Origin: an uncultured Acidobacteriia bacterium
Lineage (GTDB): Bacteria > Acidobacteriota > Terriglobia > Bryobacterales > Bryobacteraceae
Reading direction: 5' to 3'
DNA length: 64,000 nt
NCBI GenBank assembly: GCA_903900705.1
Contig: CAIUOG010000097.1
Location: 1 to 64,000 of the forward strand
How positions within the stretch are numbered: position 1 is the stretch's first letter; each line of letters opens with the position of its first letter. The position numbers and the translations under genes were made by a program. This document shows, one piece after another, positions 1 to 8,300 of this stretch. The notes below the pieces were generated by a model. That model did not search any database. It saw only the letters and a list, made by a program, of their open reading frames with translations, and was not told the DNA's origin.

Positions 1-197
1 CTGTCCGCATTGGCGAACTGCTTGTACTCCACCACAATCGGCGGCACGGGAGTGCGCGGCCGGACCTCGCGATGCACACGGGCGAAAATCTCTTTGGGCG
101 ATTCGAAGAAGAGCGAACTCGCTACGTTGACCGGAGTCAGGAAACCCGATGTCTCCTCCGGTGGCGTTACCGTCGGAAGCTGGAACGTATCCGCCAT
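1..197 (-). CDS. SprT-like domain protein, N-terminal fragment (partial)
   Basis: Reading leftwards from an ATG whose first base is at 197, the frame stays open to the window edge, giving 65 residues that begin MADTFQLPTVTPPEE. The segment around residues 40-60 (ARVHREVRPRTPVPPIVVEY) resembles the N-terminal part of acidobacterial SprT-like (zincin-fold) proteins, but the HExxH metal site would lie outside the window, so the family call is a memory-based inference. The start lies 10 bases after the stop of the leftward gene that begins at 1626, so the two are probably co-transcribed. No signal peptide is seen, which suggests a cytoplasmic protein. The open frame and tight spacing support a real gene; the function is uncertain. 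Confidence 0.5.
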   Translation of the reverse strand, partial: MADTFQLPTVTPPEETSGFLTPVNVASSLFFESPKEIFARVHREVRPRTPVPPIVVEYKQFANAD

Positions 198-207
198 AAC
201 CTCCAGC

Positions 208-1626
208 TTAACGTCCGGCAGAACCCTGCGCCCTCGCTCCCAGGCGCACGCCCGCGCCGGTCGGCAGACCAGGCAGGAAGATGATTCCTCCCGGGTCGGC
301 CAGTTCTTCCACCATTTCCTCGCCGTCCACTTCCACGTGATACGCCGTCCTCGGCTCCAGCCCGACGATAAATACATCGTCCACAGCCTCTTCGGTACGG
401 CGCTGCGGCACACGGAACCGCTTGGCATCCCGACCGAAAAAGACCGTGGCCTCTTCAATATCCATAGGCTCATGCGCCAGCTTCGGGTCGAGCCGGCTTA
501 CCGCGCCTTCCGAAAACAGCTGCAGTTGCCCGTCGAAGAAGCCGATCCAGGCGGCGTCATCCTCCCACGTGGAACGCACAAACATCTGCCCCCCGATGGC
601 ATCATGCTGCGCCAGCGGCACGTGATAGTAACTCAGGCCCGGCTGGTACGGGTTCGCCCAGAGCAATTCATGCGCGATTCCGGCCGTGCCCCGCATCACA
701 AACCGGTCATTCATCAGGAAGCCCTGCAGCAACTGCGTCTCCGCGGAGTTCGTGTCGTAAGCCACCATCGCCAGTTCGGCGGCGCGCGAGAGCACGGCCT
801 TGTTCAGATCCGGCCCCCGCTTGTCGATCTCGATATCCGCCGGGATTCGGTACTCGTTCTCGGCGGCCGGGAAGGGTGGCGGATAGTGCGCCATCAGGTG
901 GATCAGCGGGTATTCTTTGAACCACAGCGGAAACGTGTCGCGCAGATCGAACCCGACATTGTCGCGGAAGGCGTGCAGCAATTCCATCAGCGCCAGGGCG
1001 TCGGCATTCGGCACGCGAGCCTTCGCGCCCCGCAGCGAAGCGATGAAGGTACCCATCCAGAAGCCATCGAACACTTCCGTCAGGGCTTTTTCCGCAAGCT
1101 CCGGTTGTTTTTCCGACAGCACCACGGCGGCGAAGACCCGGTTGCGCGCCTCGGCCAGCGTTTTGGGCGCCGGGCCGGCCAGGGCTTTCTGCAGCTTGGC
1201 GAAGATCCGGCTCTGGTCTGATCCGGAGAACATCGGCGCGCACCAGTCCGCCACAATCGCGATCTGGCGGATATCCGTTCCCGGCCCCGCCGCCCAGTTG
1301 ACCGCGGCCTTGCCGGCTGTGGCGTTCTGATCGATCTGGTAGTACAGCGCGGCGCTCCAGCCCGGTTCGTCAAACGGGGCATTGCCCGCCTGCAGCCCGG
1401 AAAACTGCTCCCAGCGCAGCGACTGGCGCTCTTTCTCACGGCGCAGGAGTTTCAGGCGCGCCGGACGCAGCAGAAGCCGTGGCGCTTCGGAATAGATGGT
1501 GAAACTTTCCGGGCGCTTCGGTGAGGCGGTCTGCGGATCCGGTGGATCCTGCGCGGCCCGGCTGACGGCGGGCAGACCAAGCGCCGGAAAACCAAGTAAC
1601 GAAAGACAGGCGCGCCGCCGCGTCAT
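208..1626 (-). CDS. Secreted protein with Tat-like signal, possible heparinase-II/III-like fold
   Basis: This 472-residue protein is not firmly recognised. I chose the internal ATG at 1626 because it opens directly onto a signal sequence, MTRRRACLSLLGF, whose TRRRACL core resembles a twin-arginine motif and which ends in AVSRAAQ. The frame also extends 24 codons upstream, but that part does not look like a signal sequence. Near residue 50 comes a phrase (RLLLRPARLKLLRRE) like the opening of alginate-lyase or heparinase-like enzymes, and later MFVRSTWEDDAAWIGFFDGQ resembles the RSxWxDDA strand of heparinase II/III beta-sandwich domains. A secreted polysaccharide lyase or relative is therefore possible but unproven. 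The next gene starts 10 bases downstream. Confidence 0.55.
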   Translation of the reverse strand: MTRRRACLSLLGFPALGLPAVSRAAQDPPDPQTASPKRPESFTIYSEAPRLLLRPARLKLLRREKERQSLRWEQFSGLQAGNAPFDEPGWSAALYYQIDQNATAGKAAVNWAAGPGTDIRQIAIVADWCAPMFSGSDQSRIFAKLQKALAGPAPKTLAEARNRVFAAVVLSEKQPELAEKALTEVFDGFWMGTFIASLRGAKARVPNADALALMELLHAFRDNVGFDLRDTFPLWFKEYPLIHLMAHYPPPFPAAENEYRIPADIEIDKRGPDLNKAVLSRAAELAMVAYDTNSAETQLLQGFLMNDRFVMRGTAGIAHELLWANPYQPGLSYYHVPLAQHDAIGGQMFVRSTWEDDAAWIGFFDGQLQLFSEGAVSRLDPKLAHEPMDIEEATVFFGRDAKRFRVPQRRTEEAVDDVFIVGLEPRTAYHVEVDGEEMVEELADPGGIIFLPGLPTGAGVRLGARAQGSAGR

Positions 1627-1855
1627 GCTGAAGTCCCGGAATGGCAAACCCGATTCTACCCCGAATCTGGTGCAATCTTGGGTGTGGATCAGCGGCACGC
1701 CTGTGAACGCCCGGGTTCACGAAAGAATGCCTACGCCAGCCACCACGGCGCTCCCCGGCAACGGCAACCGGCTTGCTCATTGGTATCATTACTGATTAGT
1801 CTGCAAGTGCCGCAACGCATGCAGGCCCGCAGCCGTCTCACGGAAACCGATCTAA

Positions 1856-3649
1856 ATGAACAGCATTCAGCCGCACTGCGGCCCTCAGGCTCAACGTACC
1901 CGCCTTTCCAGGCCTTTTCAGGCCGTTTTGGCGATGCTGATGGCGACCGGGTTCGCCTCCGCGCAGCAGTACACCATCTCCACCATCGCCGGAAATCCCC
2001 TCGTCCAGGGCTACTTCGGTGACGGGGCGATCGCGACGCAGGCGCAGTTGTACAAACCCCAGCGCGTCACGGTCGACAGCAAGGGTAATTTCTACATCAC
2101 CGATTTCTATTCCGCCGGCGTCCGCATGGTGACGCTCTCCACCGGCAACATTTCCACCATCGCCGGCATTGGCGTGCCCGGCTATGCGGGCGATAACGAC
2201 GTCGCCACCATGGCGAAGATCGGCGCGGATATTCACGGCATCGCCGTCGATTCCTCCGGCAATGTGTTCTTTTCCGACACCAACAACAGCCGCATCCGGA
2301 AGGTCGATACCAAGGGCAACATCACCACCTTCGCCGGCAATGGCACCCAGGGCTACAAGGGTGACGGCGCCGCGGCGGGCAGCGCGCAAATCTGGTTCCC
2401 CGCGGGTCTTGCCTTCGACGGCTCCGGCAACCTCTATGTAGCCGATTACGGCAACTCCACCGTTCGCAAGATCACGTCCGCCGGAATGATCTCCACCGTG
2501 GCGGGCACCGGCGTCTGGGGCAACACAGGCGATGGCGGCCCGGCGAGCAAGGCCACCCTCGCGGCCCCCTCCGCCCTCGCCATTGACGCCGCGGGCAACA
2601 TCTACATCGGCGACGTCAGCGCCAATGTGATCCGCAAAATCACCACCGATGGCAACATCCGGACCGTCGTTTCCGGCATCACGCCGCAGAGCATCGCGGT
2701 CGACGCGGCGGGCAGCATTTATGTCGCTGACGGGCTCAGTCCCGTCGTCTGGAAGATCCTGGCCAATGGCACGAAACTCGTGATCGCCGGTACCGGCCAG
2801 GCGGGTTTCTCCGGTGACGGTGGCCAATCGACTCTCGCCCAGCTCGATCACGTGTCCGGTGTCGCGCTCGATGCCTCCGGCAAAATCTATGTTGCCGATT
2901 CCTTTAATCAGGTGATCCGGCTGCTGACCCCTGTTGCCTTCTCCGTGGGCGCCGTCACCAGCGCCGCCTCGGCCAGCGTCCAGAACGGCGTCGCGCCCGG
3001 CGAAATCATCACGCTCTTCGGCAGCGGCATCGGTCCGGCGACGCTCACCCAGTTCACGGCGAGCAACGGCGGCATCGGTTCCACCATCGCGGGCACGCAG
3101 GTCTTCATTGACGGCTTCCCGGCTCCGCTGATTTACGTTTCGTCAAACCTGATCGCCGCCATTGTGCCCTATGCGACCGGGAATTTCCCCATCGCCAACA
3201 TCACTGTCAGCTATCAGGGCAAAACGACCGTCACCACCACGGTTCCCGTCGTCCAGACCGCTCCGGCCATCTTTACGGCGGACTCCACCGGTTCCGGCCA
3301 GGCGGCCGCGGTCAATCAGGATGGGTCACTCAACAGCGCCTCGAAACCGGCGAAGGCGGGCAGCTTCGTGTCCCTCTATATTACGGGTGACGGCCAGAGC
3401 AATCCGGGTGGCGCGGACGGCAAAATTGCGAACGCCGCGCCCTACCCCACCACCGTTCTTCCCGTGGCCGTGACCATCGGCGGCCAGAAGGCTGTGGTGA
3501 GTTATGCCGGCGCAGCCCCGACCGCGGTGGCAGGCCTGACGCAGGTGAACGTGCAGATTCCAACCGGCGTGACCGGGACCGCGGTTCCTGTGGCCCTGAC
3601 TGTCGGCGGAGTCGCCGCACAGTCCGGCGTCACCATCGCCGTTCAGTAA
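1856..3649 (+). CDS. Secreted NHL-repeat beta-propeller with Solibacter-type C-terminal domain
   Basis: A 597-residue exported protein. A signal peptide ends at about residue 37 (GFASA, then QQYTI). Residues 40-360 hold about five propeller blades, each with a phrase such as ISTIAGIGVPGYAGD or ITTFAGNGTQGYKGDG followed by VDSSGNVFFSD-type strands, typical of NHL repeats. From about residue 364 (VTSAASASVQNGVAPGEIIT) the protein matches the domain I know as TIGR03437, which is greatly expanded in Solibacter usitatus and relatives. NHL propellers usually bind proteins or ligands; no enzyme site is visible. The gene stands alone, is divergent from the Tat-signal gene and ends at a strong hairpin shared with the convergent gene. 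It is the best lineage marker in the window. Confidence 0.85.
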   Translation: MNSIQPHCGPQAQRTRLSRPFQAVLAMLMATGFASAQQYTISTIAGNPLVQGYFGDGAIATQAQLYKPQRVTVDSKGNFYITDFYSAGVRMVTLSTGNISTIAGIGVPGYAGDNDVATMAKIGADIHGIAVDSSGNVFFSDTNNSRIRKVDTKGNITTFAGNGTQGYKGDGAAAGSAQIWFPAGLAFDGSGNLYVADYGNSTVRKITSAGMISTVAGTGVWGNTGDGGPASKATLAAPSALAIDAAGNIYIGDVSANVIRKITTDGNIRTVVSGITPQSIAVDAAGSIYVADGLSPVVWKILANGTKLVIAGTGQAGFSGDGGQSTLAQLDHVSGVALDASGKIYVADSFNQVIRLLTPVAFSVGAVTSAASASVQNGVAPGEIITLFGSGIGPATLTQFTASNGGIGSTIAGTQVFIDGFPAPLIYVSSNLIAAIVPYATGNFPIANITVSYQGKTTVTTTVPVVQTAPAIFTADSTGSGQAAAVNQDGSLNSASKPAKAGSFVSLYITGDGQSNPGGADGKIANAAPYPTTVLPVAVTIGGQKAVVSYAGAAPTAVAGLTQVNVQIPTGVTGTAVPVALTVGGVAAQSGVTIAVQ

Positions 3650-3667
3650 ATCGTTCCATCAGAACAA

Positions 3668-3697
3668 AAGAGGGGGGACCTCCCGGTCCCCCCTCTT
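3668..3697. terminator. Bidirectional hairpin terminator
   Basis: A perfect 13-bp stem (3668-3680 with 3685-3697) closes a TCCC tetraloop. It sits between the stop of the NHL gene at 3649 and the stop of the convergent acidic-protein gene at 3707. A pyrimidine-rich TTCTATTTCTTCT tract follows on the plus strand, and an A-rich run on the other side would give a U-containing tail for the minus strand. It probably serves both genes. Confidence 0.85.
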
Positions 3698-3706
3698 CTA
3701 TTTCTT

Positions 3707-4231
3707 CTAGCTCTGTTTCGGACCCGCGATCCGGACCGAAGCCTTAATTCCTTCAATATCCACGGAAACTTCGATCAGGTCGATGCCATGCGGGAAGAAG
3801 AAGCCCGCCCTCACCGCCGCGGCGCTTTCAATGGTATCGAGAACGCGCTCGGCAATCTGCCCGACCGCTTCCGATAAATCAATCGACCCGCCTTCGTCTT
3901 CCCCTTCGCCTTCAAAACCCTCGCCCTCGAAGCTTTCGAACTCTTCCTCGTCGCCCTCGCTGTCCACAATCACCATGGAATTGAGCAGCAGATCGCTGAA
4001 TTCAGCGGAGAATTCGTACGCGCCCTCAATGTCTCCAATCTCATGGACCTCGCCCGATCCACCCGCCGGAATATCCTCGACTTCAATGCCAATCGGCGAT
4101 TTCCCGTCATGAAAGATGATCCGGCAGCCCTCGTCACCGGAATGAAACTGAATCGTATCGCCGATGTCAACAATGGTATTTTCCGGCTCAATCGACTTCT
4201 CTGCGTAACTGATATGAATGTCGTGATGCAT
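3707..4231 (-). CDS. Small acidic protein of unknown function
   Basis: A 174-residue protein with no recognised family and no signal peptide. The start at 4231 (MHHDIHISYAEK) is preferred because an AGAGGA ribosome-binding site lies about 10 bases upstream; the longer frame to 4279 lacks one. Residues 15-80 look like an all-beta domain, with phrases such as IGDTIQFHSGDEGCRIIFHDG that recall cupredoxin-like folds, though no type-1 copper ligand set is visible. A very acidic linker at about residues 95-115 (EGEGFEGEGEDEGG) leads to a C-terminal alpha/beta segment. The gene is convergent with the NHL gene and divergent from the Oar-like receptor, so it is transcribed alone. Confidence 0.7.
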   Translation of the reverse strand: MHHDIHISYAEKSIEPENTIVDIGDTIQFHSGDEGCRIIFHDGKSPIGIEVEDIPAGGSGEVHEIGDIEGAYEFSAEFSDLLLNSMVIVDSEGDEEEFESFEGEGFEGEGEDEGGSIDLSEAVGQIAERVLDTIESAAAVRAGFFFPHGIDLIEVSVDIEGIKASVRIAGPKQS

Positions 4232-4327
4232 GTGATGTTTTTCCTCTCGTAAGACGGCTTCCGAGTTATAGCCCACCACGCTCGCTTTGTCCAGTTGCGA
4301 TAGACTATTCCCATTGTCTGAGGGGAC

Positions 4328-7300
4328 ATGCCAATAAAATCACTCGTCTTTTCACTGCTGTTTTGCGGGCTGCTTCATGCCCAGGATTTCCGGGCAACGC
4401 TCAATGGGCGCATCACCGACCCGCACGGCGCAGCCGTCGCCGGTGCGCAGGTATTCCTGCGCGATGTGGACAAGAACGAAACCCAGCGCCAGTCCGCCGG
4501 CAGTGATGGAAATTATGTCTTCCCGCTGGTGCAGCCGGGGAATTATGAACTCCGGGTGACGCATACCGGCTTCAAGGCCTTCACGCGCTCCGGCTTCAGC
4601 CTGGCCGTGAACCAGACCGGCACCGTGGATGTCGCGCTCGAACTCGGCTCCGTCTCGGAAACAGTCACCATTCAGGCGGACGTGGACGTCCTCGACCTCG
4701 CCAGCGGCGATCGCGGCGGCGTGGTCGATGCAAAGACCATCAGCGAAATGCCCCTCAATGGCCGGAACCCGTTCATGCTCGCGTCGCTCGTGGCCGGGGT
4801 GGATTACAACGGCTCCCTCGCCTACCAGCGGCCTTTCGACAACGGCGCCATCGCACAGTGGGGCGTGGGCGGCACTTCCCAATCGGCCGAGTTCCTGATC
4901 GACGGCGTGCCGAACAACGCGCAGGCCGGAACCAACAACATCGCCTACGTCCCCCCGGTGGACGCCGTGCAGGAATTCAAGATCCAGACCAACGCCTACG
5001 ACGCGCAGTATGGCAAGACCGCGGGCGGCGTGATGAACGCAGTCCTCAAGAGCGGTTCCAATACCCTGCACGGCTCTCTCTACGAGTTCCTGCGGCGCAA
5101 CTGGCTGGATGCGAACTCCTTCCAGAACAACGCTCACGGCGCTCCGAAAGATGGCCATTCGCTGGATCAGTACGGCTTCCTGGTGGACGGTCCCGTGTGG
5201 CTTCCCAAAATCTACAACGGCCACAACCGCACGTTCTACATGGTGAACTATGAGCGCTACACGGAAAATTCACCCCAGCCTCTGATCCTCTCCGTACCCG
5301 CCCTCGATATGCGCAACGGCGACTTCTCCAACCTCAAAGACAAAGACGGTCGGCTCTATGTGATCTACGATCCCGCCACCGGCTACACCAACAGTTCCAA
5401 CGTCTTTGACCGTCTGCCCTTCCCCGGCAATAAAATCCCGGCCAGCCGCGTCAACCCCATCGCGCAGAAGATCCTCAGCTACTTCCCCAACCCGAATACC
5501 ACCACCGTGGGCGCCGACTATTCCCAGTCGAATCTCTTCCTCGGCGGCGGCGACAACCCCGCGCTCGACAGCTTTTACAACCTTGCCGTCAAGGTGGATC
5601 ACAATCTGACCGACCGCCACCGCTTCTTTGTCCGCTACACCCGCAACGACCGCACGGAAATCCGGCCCACTAACGGCGTCGCTGCGGACAAACCCGGCGT
5701 GGACGGGCAGGATCCGCTGAAGCGTACCAACGATTCCGCCTCCATCGACTGGATCAGCACCCTCTCGCCATCCCTGATTCTCAACGTCCGCACTTCGTTC
5801 GCGCGCTACGTGGAAGCTTCGTGGGGAACGCCGGACGACAATTTCAACATCACGCAACTCGGTTTTCCGCAGTCGCTGGCAAACCAACTGCCTTATGGCA
5901 CGCACTTCGGACGCTATGATTTCAGCGGCTACCAGTCCCTCGGCCGTTATCCGAGTTCGAACATCTCGAACACCGGCACGCTGCACCCGAATCTGACGTG
6001 GGTCCACGGCTCCATGACGCTCAAAGGCGGGCTCGATATGCGCTGGCTGCAGTATTCCACGCAGAACCCGGGGAATGTGTTCAATCTCGGCGCGTCAGCC
6101 ACTTTCACGCAGGAGCTTTACAACTCCGCCCAGGCGCTCAAGGGCAACTCCATCGCGTCCTGGCTTCTGGGGACCCCCAATTCAGGTTCCGTCACCTACA
6201 ACGCGTATCCCATCTACCTGTTTCCCTATTACGCCCCCTGGACGCAGTTCGATTGGCGCATCTCCCGCAAGCTCACGGTCAACGCGGGCTTCCGCGAAGA
6301 CCTGAATCTCCCGCCCACCGAAAGATTCAACCGCATCGACCGAGGCTTCGATCCCACCGCCGCCTCCACCCTCGACTCCCTGGTGGACCGGAAGAAATAC
6401 CCGCTCGGGACCCTCACAGGCTCGCTCGCATTCGCCGGCGTCAACGGTCAGCCCACCCGCCCCACTGACCCTTATTACAAAACCTGGCAGCCCCGATTCG
6501 GGTTCGCTTTTTCGCTTACCCCAAAAACGGTCCTGCGCGGCGGCTGGGGCCGCTTCTACATGAATGCGAATAACGACTATCTGCAGACCACCGGCTTCAG
6601 CAACACCACGCCCCTCGTCTTCTCCGCCAATGAAAGCATGCTGCCGCTGAACAACAAGATCAACAATCCGTTTCCCGATGGCGTGCTCGTCCCCACCGGC
6701 GCCGGAGCCGGCTCGCAGACTTACGCCGGCAGATCCTTCAACGTGGTTAACACGAAGTTCCGCCTGCCACACGTGAACACGTTTTCGGTCTCCATCCAGC
6801 GCGCCCTGCCCAAACGCAGCGTGCTCGACGTTTCGTATTCGGCCACCCGCGGCGTGGATCTGCAGGACTCCCGCACCATGAACGACCTCCCGGCCGCCAT
6901 CCGTGACAGCTGCAATTGGGCCGCCGGCGGCAATCCGGCCCCCTGCAACAAGACCTATTCGAATCCGTTCGCCAACATTCCGGCCTTCACCGGCACCAAT
7001 TCCTTTTCCGCCAGCACCCTGTCTTACGCCACGCTCTCCGTGCCTTATCCGCAATTTGGCCAGATCACCGAACTGATGCGGAACGACGGCCGCAGCTGGT
7101 ATGACTCTCTGCAAACCTCCTACTCGATCCGCAATAAATGGACCACCTTCCGCGCCAACTACACCTTCTCAAAAACGCTGGAGCGCACGGGCTTTCTCGA
7201 TCCCCAGAAGCTCGTCATGGAGAAAGGTCTGGCCGCCTTCGACGTGCCGCACCACTTCTCGCTCAGCGCGGTCACGCAGTTGCCGGGCGGCAAGACCGGC

Positions 7301-7837
7301 CCGAAGCTGCTGCGCAAACTACTGGGCGGCTGGCAGGAATCCACCATCCTGCAGCAGCAGACCGGACGGCCCTGGACCCTGCCCACCAACATCATTTACG
7401 TGAAGGATGCCTCGCAGAACATCGACTGGAATGTGCCCGTTGTGCGGGGCGTAAAGGCCTGCGTCGCGCAATGGAATACCAACGGCACCACCACCATGCT
7501 GCAGTACAGCCTCGATGCCGGCTGCACCAGCCCGAACTGGATCATTTCCCCCACCTACTCGCCGCGCTATGCGCCCAACCGCGAGGACAACATCCGCTAC
7601 CAGGGCTTCTTCCTGGTGGATCTGTCGCTCGACAAAACGACTTCCATCGGTGAGAAGTACAAGATCCAGTTCCGCGCGGAAATGTTCAATTCTCTGAACT
7701 CGTTCTTCCTCACGAATCAGGGCTTTGACGCCACGGCCTCGAATACCACCTTCGGGTCGATCATCAAAGCGGCCGTGAGCGCGCCGAATTCGAACTACCC
7801 GCGCCAGGCGCAGCTGGGGTTCAAGTTCCTCTGGTAA
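4328..7837 (+). CDS. Oar-like TonB-dependent outer-membrane receptor
   Basis: A 1169-residue outer-membrane protein. A short signal peptide (MPIKSLVFSLLFCGLLHAQ) is followed by a carboxypeptidase-regulatory-like beta-sandwich at about residues 20-105 (NGRITDPHGAAVAGAQVFL), a plug domain at about 110-240 (the TISEMPLNGRNPF and VDAVQEFKIQTNAYDAQYG phrases are typical of this acidobacterial family), and a long beta-barrel ending in an aromatic residue (LGFKFLW). Oar-type receptors take up large or complex ligands, often glycans or peptides, using TonB energy; the ligand cannot be read from the sequence. A candidate TonB partner lies at 18993-20018. The gene is monocistronic and ends in a strong terminator. 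Confidence 0.92.
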   Translation: MPIKSLVFSLLFCGLLHAQDFRATLNGRITDPHGAAVAGAQVFLRDVDKNETQRQSAGSDGNYVFPLVQPGNYELRVTHTGFKAFTRSGFSLAVNQTGTVDVALELGSVSETVTIQADVDVLDLASGDRGGVVDAKTISEMPLNGRNPFMLASLVAGVDYNGSLAYQRPFDNGAIAQWGVGGTSQSAEFLIDGVPNNAQAGTNNIAYVPPVDAVQEFKIQTNAYDAQYGKTAGGVMNAVLKSGSNTLHGSLYEFLRRNWLDANSFQNNAHGAPKDGHSLDQYGFLVDGPVWLPKIYNGHNRTFYMVNYERYTENSPQPLILSVPALDMRNGDFSNLKDKDGRLYVIYDPATGYTNSSNVFDRLPFPGNKIPASRVNPIAQKILSYFPNPNTTTVGADYSQSNLFLGGGDNPALDSFYNLAVKVDHNLTDRHRFFVRYTRNDRTEIRPTNGVAADKPGVDGQDPLKRTNDSASIDWISTLSPSLILNVRTSFARYVEASWGTPDDNFNITQLGFPQSLANQLPYGTHFGRYDFSGYQSLGRYPSSNISNTGTLHPNLTWVHGSMTLKGGLDMRWLQYSTQNPGNVFNLGASATFTQELYNSAQALKGNSIASWLLGTPNSGSVTYNAYPIYLFPYYAPWTQFDWRISRKLTVNAGFREDLNLPPTERFNRIDRGFDPTAASTLDSLVDRKKYPLGTLTGSLAFAGVNGQPTRPTDPYYKTWQPRFGFAFSLTPKTVLRGGWGRFYMNANNDYLQTTGFSNTTPLVFSANESMLPLNNKINNPFPDGVLVPTGAGAGSQTYAGRSFNVVNTKFRLPHVNTFSVSIQRALPKRSVLDVSYSATRGVDLQDSRTMNDLPAAIRDSCNWAAGGNPAPCNKTYSNPFANIPAFTGTNSFSASTLSYATLSVPYPQFGQITELMRNDGRSWYDSLQTSYSIRNKWTTFRANYTFSKTLERTGFLDPQKLVMEKGLAAFDVPHHFSLSAVTQLPGGKTGPKLLRKLLGGWQESTILQQQTGRPWTLPTNIIYVKDASQNIDWNVPVVRGVKACVAQWNTNGTTTMLQYSLDAGCTSPNWIISPTYSPRYAPNREDNIRYQGFFLVDLSLDKTTSIGEKYKIQFRAEMFNSLNSFFLTNQGFDATASNTTFGSIIKAAVSAPNSNYPRQAQLGFKFLW

Positions 7838-7842
7838 TCAGC

Positions 7843-7876
7843 GACCGCCTGCTTAAAAAGTCAGGCGGTCTTTTTT
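7843..7876 (+). terminator. Rho-independent terminator of the Oar-like gene
   Basis: GACCGCCTG (7843-7851) pairs perfectly with CAGGCGGTC (7862-7870) across a 10-base loop and is followed by six Ts (7871-7876). It lies 5 bases after the receptor stop. The loop, the right arm and the T tract overlap the last codons (KKDRLTF) and stop of the convergent cytochrome gene, so the terminator is partly coding. Confidence 0.93.
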
Positions 7877-8299
7877 CGCGTCGAGTTTCGCGGCGTCCAG
7901 ACCGGGGACTTTCTTCAGGTCTTCAATCGACTTGAAGTCCCCGTTCTTCGTCCGGTACTCCACAATGGCCGCCGCCTGGGAGCGCTTCAGGCTCAGCGCG
8001 CTTTCGAGTTCAATCGCCATCGCCTTATTGACGTTCAGCTTCGGCACCGCGTCCGCCGGAAAGTTCTTCGCCAGGTAATCAACCACCGCGCGAATCTCGC
8101 TGTCCTTGCCGGACATGCCCAGCGACACCATCTTGTTCACGCTTTCCTGCCAGCCGGCGGCGTCCATCCGCTGACTGGTCACGCGTTCCACTTCATGGCA
8201 CTGGCTGCAAAGCTTCAGCGTCTCGTCCTTGCCCGGCCCATCCGGAAACTGGGCAAAGACGGGAAGCGCGGCCGCGGCCAGGAAAAGAATCAGCCGCAT
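7853..8299 (-). CDS. Periplasmic c-type cytochrome with ComEA-like helix-hairpin-helix tail
   Basis: A 148-residue exported protein. I chose the ATG at 8299: it opens a clean signal peptide (MRLILFLAAAALPVFAQ) and lies one base after the stop of the upstream propeller gene. A single haem c site is at residues 31-35 (CSQCH), and M62 or M66 (in the MVSLGMSG phrase) could give the distal ligand. From about residue 85 to the end there is a ComEA-type helix-hairpin-helix region (LNVNKAMAIELE, IVEYRTKNGDF, EDLKKVPGL). Tight coupling with the PQQ-type propeller suggests the cytochrome accepts electrons from that protein or a relative; this is inference. HhH repeats bind DNA in ComEA, but in many such cytochromes they may be only structural. 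Confidence 0.82.
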   Translation of the reverse strand: MRLILFLAAAALPVFAQFPDGPGKDETLKLCSQCHEVERVTSQRMDAAGWQESVNKMVSLGMSGKDSEIRAVVDYLAKNFPADAVPKLNVNKAMAIELESALSLKRSQAAAIVEYRTKNGDFKSIEDLKKVPGLDAAKLDAKKDRLTF

Positions 8300-8300
8300 C

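Noticed and set aside
10-1221. 403-codon plus-strand open frame
   Set aside because: It is antisense to the Tat-signal gene and has the Arg/His-rich composition of a shadow frame in high-GC DNA.
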